The translations under genes and the position numbers were made by a program. This document shows, piece after piece, positions 19,004 through 30,993 of a stretch of 64,000 nt of DNA (the first letter of the stretch is position 1; each line of letters opens with the position of its first letter). Source of the DNA: Branchiostoma floridae (Eukaryota > Chordata > Leptocardii > Amphioxiformes > Branchiostomatidae). The DNA lies in NCBI RefSeq assembly GCF_000003815.2, contig NC_049990.1, positions 1,598,098-1,662,097 of the forward strand, given 5' to 3'. The notes below the pieces were generated by a model. It did no database searches. It was not told where the DNA came from and saw only the letters and a program-made list of their open reading frames with translations.

Positions 19004-19730
19004 TTTTTTTTTTTTTTATTTACTTTGAGGTCACCGCAAAACAAGGCTCGTGGAGCCACTCAAGCGTTTTGGGTTACGTTACTGAATTGTGAAGAGAGAT
19101 GTTTGTTTACCCTTAATTTGAACAGTTTCAGGCTGTACTCTGTGGGGAAGCAAGTCCGTGGAAGCTTATTCCATAGCGATGTTGTTCTAGGAAAAAAGCT
19201 CTGAGCGTGGAACTTCCTCCTGTTAGGTGGATTGTGGAGGAAAAAAGGATGATTTGTTTCCGTGGAAGTGGCTAAACGGGTTCTTGCTGTGAAGGTTCGT
19301 ATTGAAGGCACAAGTGAATGAAGTTCTGCCGAGCATTTACCATGGAAGTACCGATAGAAAAGTGCTAGGCTAGCTACATCACGCCTTTGGGCCAATGGTT
19401 GTAGTGTGGCGAATAAGTCGCTGCCAACAATGTTCCTTAACCGTTTTTGTACTCTATTGAGGCAGGTCAGGGAGTTCTGGGAGGCTCCAGCCCAAATGTG
19501 ACAACAATATTCCATTTTGGGCCTTATCTGACTCTTATAAAGATAAAGAATAGCAGAGGGGGTAAGATATTTTCTGGTTCGGTACAAAGAGCCCACCATT
19601 TTCCCAGCTTCCTTGGCAACGGATTGGATGTAACAATTCCACTTAAGATCAGGTGTAAATGTTAGGCCCAAGAGTCGCTCAAAGCATTGGGCTTCTTTAA
19701 GTAGAGTCCCACTCATTTGGACCGGTGGCA
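19004..19730 (-). mobile_element. 5'-truncated non-LTR retrotransposon (C-terminal reverse transcriptase end)
   Basis: A 218-residue frame (19716-19060, minus) has the typical tail of CR1/Jockey-type reverse transcriptases: LGLTFTPDLKWNCYIQSVAK, then YKSQIRPKMEYCCHIWAGAS, then LNRVQKRLRNIVG and SLWNKLPRTCF. The stop is followed by a short 3' UTR and a poly(A) tract (T-run at about 19004-19018 on the plus strand). The catalytic core and endonuclease are missing, so it is a dead insert. The frame itself is intact, suggesting fairly recent insertion. Confidence 0.85.
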
Positions 19731-20496
19731 GGTTCGGATCGGATCTGTTACTGGATCAGATACTGTTGAATATTAACTGGCGTTTAAAGATTTATCACTT
19801 TAAAAAAAAAAGGTAAAAGCTTTACACTTCCACTCATTCTGAAGCTTTATCTCCTTGTCTATATATCAAATATTGCGTAAATAGTTGCGAGGGGGTGGGG
19901 AGGTGAGTATTACGTATCGACGTTTGTTATCTGGGCAATGTTTGCTCGATATCTAGAACTACAATAATGTCACATGTTAATGTATATGCACATAAATATT
20001 CTTAATCAGTAACAATGTTTATTTCATATCGTAAGTAGTTAAGCCTCGCGATAGATTATTCAACCATACAATAAAAAAACGACCAAACTACATGTTATAC
20101 TGTCACAGTGGTAGTCTTAATTTAGGTGCCAGGAAGACTCTAGATTTGCCGGATGCGGGAGAAAAATATTGTATGAGTGATGATTAATGATTTCTTCAAT
20201 AGAGTTCAAAGTACAACGGACCATGCCATTGACCAATGTTATTGATATATATAAGTTAATAAGTTATGGAAAACATCCTACATGTTCTAACAGTTATATT
20301 CGAACAATATGTCTCCTTGATTGATCGATTTATTACTCAGTACATACAGTTTATGTTATCATTTGAATATCATAAAACGTAACAGGTATTACAAAATGGA
20401 CCGTCCTAACATTGACTCCAGGAGGTCAGGAGTCCATCACTCCTCCTGTCGCCTAGTGACAGAACTGGGAGTGGGTGGGTCTCACCTGGTATAATT
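19731..20496. other. Intergenic AT-rich sequence
   Basis: No gene, RNA or repeat family recognised. Confidence 0.4.
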
Positions 20497-20642
20497 CCAA
20501 AGCAGATACGGTAGCATAAGAGAGGAGTGACGCCGGCCTGGGTGTGTGTTTGGCTACTTGAGCGAAACACGCTCCTACGCCGGCTTCACTCCTCTGGCAG
20601 CTTTATTTGATACTATCTTATGCTACCGTAGGATCTGCTTGG
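20497..20642. mobile_element. Imperfect palindrome / MITE-like inverted repeat
   Basis: Left arm CCAAAGCAGATACGGTAGCA and right arm TGCTACCGTAGGATCTGCTT pair; further in, GAGGAGTGACGCCGGC pairs with GCCGGCTTCACTCCTC. The right arm has an extra ~30 bp (CAGCTTTATTTGATACTATC). A relative of that part lies in an intron of gene A near 2205-2230. Confidence 0.6.
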
Positions 20643-21256
20643 AGATTACACCTACATGTAGTACAGGCACTACTAGTCGGTTGGTTTGTCTTCAACGTCA
20701 TACAGTCACAAGTTTCAAATATACAGCCGCAATAAGCAGCAACCTGTGTTTTTAAAAATAGTATAACTTTGACAGAGTCTTTGTCCTAAAGTTACCTATC
20801 GATGGGATGGTAACCAGGGCAGCTAATTGTAATAAACTGGCACTTTGTGCCTTGTGTAAATCGGCCGTCCGGACGTAGTAACACATGGGTATCTATAAAC
20901 AGCGCCGTTACCAGGTCTGGGTCGTGCACTGATTGACGGCTGACGAATGAGTTTAAAATGGGAAAGTTTGGAGAGTTTGAAACACAACTGTTGCCAAAGC
21001 ATGCTGTATAGTAAAATTTCATGACAACATGTAGTATGTTCTCCATTAGTCATACACGTATACACATCAAAGACACTGGCCAACTGTATGGTAAATTGTA
21101 CATTGGACTCTAAAATTGAAGAAAACATGAATATGTTTTGGGAGAAATACTGGTCTAAATGTTGCTGGCATTAACTAGGCCCCCTTATCACTATGACGTC
21201 AGCCCATCACGCCCGTCTCCACAACACCGCCATTACCCGGTCTGCCTCGTGCCGAA

Positions 21257-21780
21257 GTTAGTCCATCAAAGTACCGTTAATGGACAAGTTTGGAAAGTTT
21301 GCTATAATTACACCACGCTCCACTTGGGTCAATGATGAGGCATTCGCTCATTGTAATCACCTGGTCTGTCTTGCGCCAAGGTTTATGTCAAAGTGATCGG
21401 TAATAAACCAGTTTGTGAGACACGTAGTTTGTTCTCCATAGGTTAAACATGTATATTATTAATCTCTCAAGGATGAGGCATTCGCTCATTGTAACCCCCT
21501 GGTCTGTATTGAGCAAAGGTTTATGTCACTTTGTTCAGGTTATAACCAAACAATACACTGTGGACACTAGGCACTGAGGCTGGTATCGTGGCCAAAGACA
21601 TATAAATATACAATAAAAAATTGACATGTATATACAAATTTATAATACAAAATGAACATGTATATACAACTTTATGTCAACGTTAGTCAATCAAAGTACC
21701 GTTAATGGACCAGTTTGGAGAGTTTGCGCCACGCGCCACCGGAGTCAAGGATATGCAGCTGATTCAAGTAGCGCACAGAA
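21257..21780. repeat. Duplicated promoter-proximal blocks upstream of gene B
   Basis: TCAAAGTACCGTTAATGGAC occurs at about 21270 and 21692, each followed by AGTTTGGARAGTTTG. ATGAGGCATTCGCTCATTGT occurs at about 21335 and 21474. The last copy runs straight into the 5' UTR conserved with gene E. These look like tandem duplications of the upstream region; regulatory use is inference. Confidence 0.65.
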
Positions 21781-21828
21781 CAAACCCGGCACGTACCGCA
21801 GTCTGACTCGGCTCAGCGGACGGCAAAG

Positions 21829-24800
21829 ATGTGGAAGCTTCTGCTGCTCATCGCGGCTGTGATTGTCTGGCCGGGATCGGCACAAGGTAGGCTTACGATT
21901 TGCGGGAATAACGTTCTTGATTAGGAGCATTTCTGGGGATCAGGAAAGATTGATGACAGAGGTGGGACAGTTATTGTTATTATTGGCGTGCCTGTTCGTG
22001 TGTGGGGTTACATACACAGCTAATATCTACTGAAACATCACTACTACCCCAGATAACCCCATCGGGAGTAAATTACTGTTGAAGTAAGTACCTGGCCCCT
22101 TATTAGAAAAGGCCTCCTGTCTGGCACGAAAGGGCCAGTCTGGGCTGCAGTTTGTGTTGGTGGTTCCCTCGGGGGCGCCCCTGGTCTGGTTTGAGAAAAC
22201 TGCTGATGTCGGTATTTGTATGGTTGTTGACAATAAGTTTGTAGAATGTAGTAAGGCGGGAATTTCTTCTCCAGAGAGAATTTATCTGTTTGCGTTTTTG
22301 AACATCCGTTGACAACATAACTTAAAATCCGCTGGGTGGACAGCGATGATGTTTTAGTATATTGGGAAATAGAGGTTTATAGCTGCTTCTGTGTCTCTTT
22401 GTGAGTTCCCTTGATACTTCATTGGGCCTTCTAACCTTTGTATCTTTTTGTCCTTGACATGCCATGGTTTTTATCATTTGGATACCGACAGCTTTTGATA
22501 TCGGTGAACAGCAAAGTGGTGTCGGATCTGGCCTCACATTTGATTTGTTCTAAGACTTACACTAGAATTTCAATTAGGCTAAGAAAATATTTGGCCGATC
22601 ATGATCTTATCTTTATAATCAGTTAAACAAGCAAATCAGTGAAAACATATCTCACGGATTTAGAGGACTACCGAACACGTGTTGCTTCTTTGCTTATGTT
22701 TCTTCTTCTTCATGGCACTTATCCGTAACTTCATATGTCAATGAGATCACGTGTCTGTAACTATCGCGAGTTTACTTTCTAAAGTGATTGGTCGTTTTAA
22801 AGGTCGCATAACACAATATTTATGCATATGGGCGACCCCCGTCTCCAATAGTAGTTCGGGTATAAAGTACGTAGTGGCTCAGAGTACTTGCAACGTAGTA
22901 ATTCTTCCGTGCACAACAGATCTGAAGTGGGAACTGTGGTGAACGGTAGGGGTATACATCGGTTTTCAGACTGTAACGTTATAAGTTGGGTTACGTTGCT
23001 TCTTCGGCCGGTGGGAATTTGCGCCTTGGTACTGTACTGGGCACTGCCTGTGCGTCGCCTGCAGTTCCATGACCTCTGCTGGGGGTCAAATAAATGTGGA
23101 TTTTATGGAAGAACGAGCCGGCAACCTTATGCTCATTTCCAGATGTTTTATCGGTTGTGCCCATGCTTCTTGAATTCTTGTCAATCGCTTACACACCCTA
23201 TTATGGATTTTGAGGCGTCGAACCTCCTCACCCTGAGGTCCTTTACCATGTAAATCCCCATTGGCGAAATACTGTGTCATGCCATCTTAATCCGAAATAA
23301 TTCGACAGTAGTTGTTGAAAATGTGCACCATAGTGCTGGAAGAAAGTTTAGCATGATCGTTACAACATGATCATGTGCACCATTGTGAGATAACCTTACG
23401 GGGAAAACAATACAGATTTTTAATAGAATTATACAATTTCCAAATTAGTACAAACAAGATTGGACTTCTAATGTGTGGCATAAGCCAATACTTTAAAACA
23501 TAACGTCAATAAGAACTTTCGAAAAAAGCCTCTTAGTGCGCAGTTCCGAGCAGTGATGTTATTGAAACCGGTTGGTACCAGGCGATCCCTGGGGAAAATA
23601 GGATTTGTACAGTGTGCTATCAGGGCAAAGTGGAAAACGAGCCACACTTTCTCTTGTTACTGTCCTTTCTACGATGACCTTCGGGGAAATCTCTTCCGTA
23701 AAATGTTTGTCAAATGTCCCGAGAAAGGGATGAAATCAGAATTGGGCGGCCTACGTCACATTTCCAACCAGGGCCAGGCCAGGCAGCTTTCAGGAACGAA
23801 AGGGGAAAGACACCAAACTACACAAGACGTTAAGAGAATAGCAGTGTGCATCATCTGTGTGTTCTATGTATACATGTCTATTTAGTTTTGTTTGCTAAAA
23901 CCTTGGTTAATGATTTTGAACTATGTTTATTCCTACATATGATTTGATGTCTCTGTATTTTCTGATATCTAATGGCTTAGTACTTTACTTAATTGTTTTT
24001 GTTAGCTTATACCTCAGAGTCTGTTCTCTTATAGTATATGTTTTATGTAATAGCAATACTGTGTCTTATAAGCCCACGCGGGCTGGGCGCGTATACGTAG
24101 AGCACAAGACACGCAAATAAAATTTGTTTTTCATTCGTCGATGTAGGTTAGACATCCAGGTAATAAGATACATAAGTAAGTAAGCCGGTGCAATGGCCTA
24201 GTGGGTAGAGTGTTCGCCTTGCATTCGGAAGGTCGTGAGTTCGATCCCGGCCGAGTCATACCAAAGACTATAAAAATGGTACATGCTGCTTTCTCTGCTT
24301 AGCACTCAGCATTCGGGAAAGAATATGGAAGTTGAACACACACCACTACCAGTGGACTAGCCCCCTGCTGTAGTGATTGCGTTGTGTGTGGCCCAGGGCT
24401 AACGAAACAGAGATGGGCACCGCCCTATGCGCCAGAAATGGGCACTGTCCTTGGCGCGGGAAGGGTTTAACTTTAACTTAACTAATAAGATACGCCAAAA
24501 ATAGTTACTCAAGCAACTGGATATGGTTTTGAAACGGTCAGACGTTTCGGATAGAATCCACTATCCTTCGTCAGTGACACTGAAGAGATCTGGAAGAAAC
24601 AGGTCTTTTATACTCTAACTATATATATGAATGAAGACAATTTCAGATGTCCAATAGGAAAGGTTGTAAGACAATTCAGACTGAAGACAATATCGATTCC
24701 AAAGAAAACAAAGCTAAGCCAAAGTCAAGCTGACGACAATTTGGATTTCAAAGGATAGCAAGGCTAAGACACAGTTAATGCAAATGAGTCAATTAGCTCC

Positions 24801-27800
24801 TGTTGTTCTAGTTACAGGAGCTAAAAGTTTTGTTGGCGGGGGGGGGGGGGGGGCTAATGCTATGTCCCAAGGGCCGGAAAGTTCCATACGTAGCCCCCCT
24901 TTTCTGTTGAGGGGGGGATTGGATATTCTCTCATATATGGCCTCTCTAACTCCCCGTTCAAACCAGCGGGCTTCATGGTCTAGGATTTCGGTAGATTGGA
25001 GGTTGAAGGAATGTCCTTGGCTGTGTTCTAGGTGGTTGAAAATAGCAGAAGAGTAGCCGTTGGCCTTCGGTTTGCAATGTTCTTGGTATCTTGCTTTTAG
25101 TGGACGACTAGTCTCACCAATGTATGTGTTGTTACAGTTGGGTTCCTCGCATTTGAGTCTGTAGATTACATTGGCCTTAGTACCTTTCTGTGGTTTGTCT
25201 TTTGGATGTACCAGTTTGTGTCGGAGGGTTGAGTGAGGTTTGAAGTTAGTGGCGATGTTGAAGTTTTGGAAGATCCGTCTGAGTTTTTCCGAAACTCCTT
25301 GGACATAGGGGATGGTAATGTTGGCTTTCTTTCTGTCGGTCAATGGTTTGCACTTGGCTGTTTTCTTTGAGTGGTCCGAGGGTTTGAGGGCTTTGTTGAA
25401 GGTCCAGTTTTGGTAGCCACATTTGTTCAATGCACTTCGAAGGTGTTTGTGTTCCTCTGTTTTGGCTTTGTCAGAGGAAACAATGCTGTCTGTCCGGTGA
25501 TACAAGGTTTTAATCACTGCCAGTTTGTGTTCCAAAGGGTGGTGAGAGTCAAAGGCCAGATATTGGTAAGTGTGCGTTGGTTCCCTGTACACTTCGAATT
25601 GAAGGCTGCCGTCCTTCTCTATGATAGTTTTGGTATCTAGGAAGGGGAGCATGTTGTCATGACTTGACTCCTGTGTGAACTTGATGTTCTTATCTACTTG
25701 GTTGATGTGGTCAAAGAACTCATCAGATACTCTCTGTTTTAGCTTGCAATAAGTGTCATCTACAAAGCGGAACCAGTTGAGTGGGGAGTGTCCTTGAAAG
25801 TACTGATAGCCTTCACTTCAAACTTTTCCATGTAGAGGTTTACAACTGTACAATGGGCGACACTGGTGATCCCATAGCACAGCCGTGCAGTTGTTGGTAG
25901 AACTGTCCTTTGAAAGAGAAATACGTACACCCTAGGCAAAGGTCTAGCAGTTTGCACAGTTGGTCTGGAGATAGCTTGGTTCTGTCTGTTAGTGTGTTGT
26001 CAGCCTCCAGGGCTTCCTTGACTACCGAGACTGCGTCCTTAGGAGGTATGCAAGTGAAAAGCGAACAGACATCGTAAGAAGGGATGATTTCATCTTCTTT
26101 TACCCGGAGATCTTTGATTTTGTCGACGAAGTCTGCACTTTCTGAACGTGATGAGACTTCCCCACTAAAGGTCCCAGGATCTTAGCTAGAAATTTTGCTA
26201 ACTCGTACGTGACAGAACCTATGCTGGACACAATGGGGCGTAGGGGGACATCCTGTTTGTGGATTTTAGGAAGGCCGTAGAAGGTTGGGGGTTGTTCTGA
26301 AGTGGGGTAGATTTTTAGATAGGTGGCACGGTCAATCTTTTTTCCCTTGTCTTCCAATTCCTTGAGAGCCGTGATGATTTTCCCTTTAAACTGGGAGGTG
26401 GGGTCCTTCTTCAAAGGCGCATAGGTGATTTTGTCCCCTAATAGATCTTGTACCTTTCTGTCGTACTGTTCCCTGTCTAAGACTACTGTGCATCTCCCCT
26501 TGTCTGCCGGCAGAATTACTATGTCTTGATTGGTGGCCAAATCTTTGAGAGCAGTTTGTTCTTCCCGATGTTGCTGGGAGGGGTTTTTGAAGCTTTCAAA
26601 GTGGTAGCTACTTTGGCGCGTAAGGCTTCAGCCTGTCTCTGTGGCAAACGGGCCCGGTGGATTGCTGACTCAGTTTCTGTGACAATGTCGATGCTGGGGA
26701 TCTTGTTAGGGGCTACTGCAAAATTTAGGCCTTTAGACAGTAGGGATTTCTCTGGTTCTGTAAGAGAATGGCTACTGAGATTCCTGACCCACCTCTCGTC
26801 TGTTCTAGTCTGAACTGGGGTTTTGGAACTGTTTGATCTCCTATTGGGGTCCCTATCTGCACGACTGTTTCCTTCCTTTAGTAATAGACGTTCAAATTTG
26901 TCCTTTTGTCTGGCTTTCCCCTTCTCGTGTTGGGCGAGTTGTTCGCGAGTTACAAAGGCTTTACTTTCAGCAAAGGTGTTTTCTGATAGTTGTTCCCTCA
27001 GTAGATCTTCAAGGTTAGTTTTTCTGTGATTGAGACCATCCAATTTGTAGTTAATCTGTCTCACCCTCTCGTTTATCAACTTCCTTTCAGCGTTGCGAAT
27101 GATATTGTTGGCCTTGAATCCTTTGATGGAGGTTTTTAGACGTAAACTAACAGGAGTCACACGTACCTTGAGGCTGCGCAAGTTGTAACGAAGATGGTTC
27201 CTGTAGTCCGCAATCTTCCTGCTGGTCTTCTCCAGGTCCCTCACTGATTTCATGCAAAACTTACCGTACTGATCCAAGATACGTCGATGTAGGTTAGACA
27301 TCCAGGTAATAAGATACGCCAAAAATAGTTACTCAAGCAACTGGATATGGTTTTGAAACGGTCAGACGTTTCGGATAGAATCCGCTATCCTTCGTCAGTG
27401 ACACTGAATAGATCTGGAAGAAACAGGTCTTTTATACTCTAACTATATATATGAATGAAGACAATTTCAGATGTCCAATAGAAAAGGTTGTAAGACAATG
27501 CAGACTGAAGACAATATCGATTCCAAAGAAAACAAAGCTAAGCCAAAGTCAAGCTGAAGACAATTTGGATTTCAAATGATAGCAAGGCTAAGACACAGTT
27601 CATGCAAATGAGTCAATTAGCTCCTGNNNNNNNNNNNNNNNNNNNNNNNNNNNNNNNNNNNNNNNNNNNNNNNNNNNNNNNNNNNNNNNNNNNNNNNNNN
27701 NNNNNNNNNNNNNNNNNNNNNNNNNNTATCTTCTTACATATATATAGTTAGAGTATAAAAGACCTGTTTCTTCCAGATCTCTTCAGTGTCACTGACGAAA

Positions 27801-30800
27801 GATAGTGGATTCTATCCGAAACGTCTGACCGTTTCAAAACCATATCCAGTTGCTTGAGTAACTATTTTTGGCGTGTTTTTCATTCATTTATCTTTTCCTT
27901 TCTTCCTTCCTCCTTTCATTCATTTATCCATTTATCCATCCACCCATCCATCCATCCATCTATTCATTTCTTCATTCATTCATTCATTCATCCATCCATC
28001 GACCCATCCATCCATCAATTCATTCATTCATTCATTCATTCAATTATTCATTTATTCATGTATACCTATGCATGGCCTACAAACCAGACAAATCAATGTT
28101 CAGGTATATTCTTATCGAATTTTCGGATATTTGCCAGGCCTTAATCTACTATACCCCTAGATTATTCTTTGACAAAATGGCAGTAACACGATTTCTTACT
28201 TTCTAAGACCAACAGGTGTACCTGACCACGATTGACAACTGGTCCTTTTGGAAGATTCGTGCGACAGGCCCGATGACAGATGCCAACGTGAAAGTCACGT
28301 GTGAGTCGGCGGGGATGAGGTATCCGTGTCACCAGTCGGGTGCGGCCGGGTGTACCGTCTTCTGGGACTCAGGCTGTATCACGTTAACGTTTCACCATGC
28401 CGAATGCTATACGCTAAATGCTCTCTCGAGTGAACTGTGTGGAACCATAGAACCATACGGCAGGTATTGTCAGCCGCTTGATGACACCTTTGTGTACTAC
28501 CCTGGCTGGGCCGGTGACAGCGCTTTCGGAGTGGACTACGACACTCACACCCACCACCTGGAAGGAGCGAACTACAACAACATGTACGCGCTGTGTGCAG
28601 GTGAGGATATAGCCTCGATGTCATTTGAAAATACAATGTCATTGAGACAACGTCTTTTTCTCCCTTTTCTGGGTGTGGTTGTGTGTTGTGTTGGTTGGGG
28701 ACGATCCAACATATATCTCCATAAAGGTCAGAAGACACATAGAATTCTTTTTTATTTGTTTATTTGTTTATTAAAATTCACCACACAAGTTGAAGGGTCG
28801 GGGGAACAGGTGGTGACACCTTTACTGGCCCTCATCCCGACTTAAAAATACATTAGTTACAGCAGAATAAGATTAAAGAAATACGACATAATCAATCAAT
28901 CAGACTACCGAGCCCTTAAATCCTGGCAGGTGGTGCACTTACATGCAGTAGACAGGTACAGAGGTTATCAGATTTAGTTGCATTATCTACCCAGGGTAAG
29001 ACCAAAGTTTTATTAGAATAAAATGATGGGCACGTATTCTGAATCTTGCCCTTCGTTTCGAACTCGAAGCCAATGCGTATTCCCCGAGGGCAGTGGTAAT
29101 GACCAACTTGATGTACAAAACTCTGTTTCTAGTCTCCTCGTGTGCGACCTCCCCGTGTCTCCACGGCACCTGTACTGATGATGTCGGGGGCTACACCTGT
29201 AGCTGTGAGAACGGCTGGACTGGACAAAACTGTGATCTACGTATGTATCGCTTTGCTTCATTAGGCTACAGCAGGTAAATTTTATGGATGACATCCTCTG
29301 CAGACTGCAAAAATAGTGCGATAGGGCGAAAAAAAACAAGATAGGTGAAAAAAACAAGATGGGTAAAAATTCCAAATGGCTGCATTTTCAAAAATATGCA
29401 CGATAAAGTTGTGATGAATGTTGTAACAAGAATTAGAAGGACAAAGCATGGTATCAGAGCCAGTTACAAGGCATTCATTCCCGTATTCAAGACATGTACT
29501 GGTGGGGTAAAAGTGACACTAGTGTGGTAGACTGGCATTACGAACAAAGTTGGTAACCACACTCATGGCTTCCATATTGGTGTTGCTTTTACAACTACCC
29601 AATAAGTTTCATTTCTGCAACTACAGTCCTGGGTACCTCGCAAGTGTCACTTCTACAAGTACAATTATTAGGCTACAACACAAAATATTTGCTCATTTTA
29701 GTACTGTAACGTCATGTTGACCATCACTGCAGAAGAAAAAAATTATTGTTTTTTTCCTGAAATCAGGCAAAAAGTAATGCGCGCGCTGTCATCCATAAAA
29801 TTGACTTGACTTTTACTTATTGCTGTGGCCTTATTATAAAACCATACTGCTGTTGGCATTAAACGAGTAATTGACTTTCAAGATATATTTGTTTCTCCTG
29901 TAATTTTGGTTGGGTACTTCGGGTAATACGGTAACACCTCGGGTAATACGGCAACACAGTGTTGTATTCTATATGTCTCGCTCTTTTCAGGCCAGCAGGT
30001 GTACCTGGCCACGATTGACAATTGGTCCTTTTGGAAGATTCGTGCGATAGGCTTGATGACCAATGCCAACGTGAAGGCCACGTGTGAAGCGGCGGGGATG
30101 TGGTACCCGTGCTTCGGTCGGTCGGGTGCGGATGGGTGTAGTAACTACCAATGGACCTCAGGCTGCATCACGTTTCACCATGCCCAATGTGAAACGCTCA
30201 CGGCTCTCTCCAGCGAACTGTGTGGGCGTACGGACGGGTCCGGCAGTTATTGTCAGCCGCTTGATGACACCTTTGTGTGCAGGCCTGACTGGGGGTCTAA
30301 TGGCGCTTTCGGATTGGACTACGAGACTCACAACTACAACATGCCAGGACCGGGCCACAAAAACATGTACGCGCTGTGTGCAGGTAAGGCTGTAGCCTCG
30401 ATGTCATTTCACAAGACAATGTTATTGGGGGAACTTTTCATGTTTGAAAAAAAAAACAGTTGTTACATAACATATGATAACACCACAGTGGGCCATCATG
30501 TGTACAATGTATATCAGATGTGTAACATTGCCTGTTTTTTAGAATCAAAGAACCTTAGTTCTTTAATCTATCATTAAGGTTTAATAGTACTTCCTCGAAG
30601 ATAAGTTCAAATCTAACACTAACTCCCTCGTTCACTACGTTTATGAAGGTACGTAAGACAACCAGGTAAACAATATTCAAATACAATTCAATCTCTAAGA
30701 CTGAATAAAAACGGATATTTACTTCCGGACGTTTCGAGTCACAATAGCTATGCAAAATATATACTAATGTTCATAATTTGCATGTTGGTGTTTAACTACG

Positions 30801-30921
30801 TACTTGCCAGTTAAAATTGATAGAAAATTGATTTGGTACTTCTTGATATATACTGGTTTTAATCAAATCCCAAGCCGGGTTCGGAATGTTATATGTATTA
30901 TACATATATATTACTTCACAC

Positions 30922-30993
<72 letters not shown>

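Larger units (their letters stand above)
24137..27626 (-). mobile_element. Penelope-like retroelement (reverse transcriptase + GIY-YIG), frameshifted
   Basis: Minus-strand element bounded by direct terminal repeats of about 340 bp (24137-24799 including an inserted SINE, and 27283-27626). N-terminal coding part 27322-26519; RT part from 26540 with [13 protein letters not shown] and FYGLPKIHK; then [20 protein letters not shown] and the catalytic FVDD (about 25757-25775); GIY-YIG nuclease 25652-24789 with [20 protein letters not shown]. At least three frameshifts or small indels (near 26520, 26100 and 25850-25780) separate these pieces, so it is no longer functional. Penelope-like elements characteristically combine this RT with a C-terminal GIY-YIG domain and have terminal repeats bearing hammerhead motifs. 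It lies in the first intron of gene B. Confidence 0.9.

Noticed and set aside
22030-22540. Minus-strand frames with a possible retroelement-like basic segment
   Set aside because: Short, overlapping in several phases and without a conserved motif that I can name; left as unannotated intron sequence of gene B.
24180-24260. Possible tRNA gene
   Set aside because: Boxes A and B are present, but the cloverleaf is imperfect and the sequence is the head of a 311-bp SINE with a target duplication.
27854-28206. Three overlapping Ser/Ile/His/Pro-rich open frames
   Set aside because: Produced by CATT/CATC low-complexity DNA.
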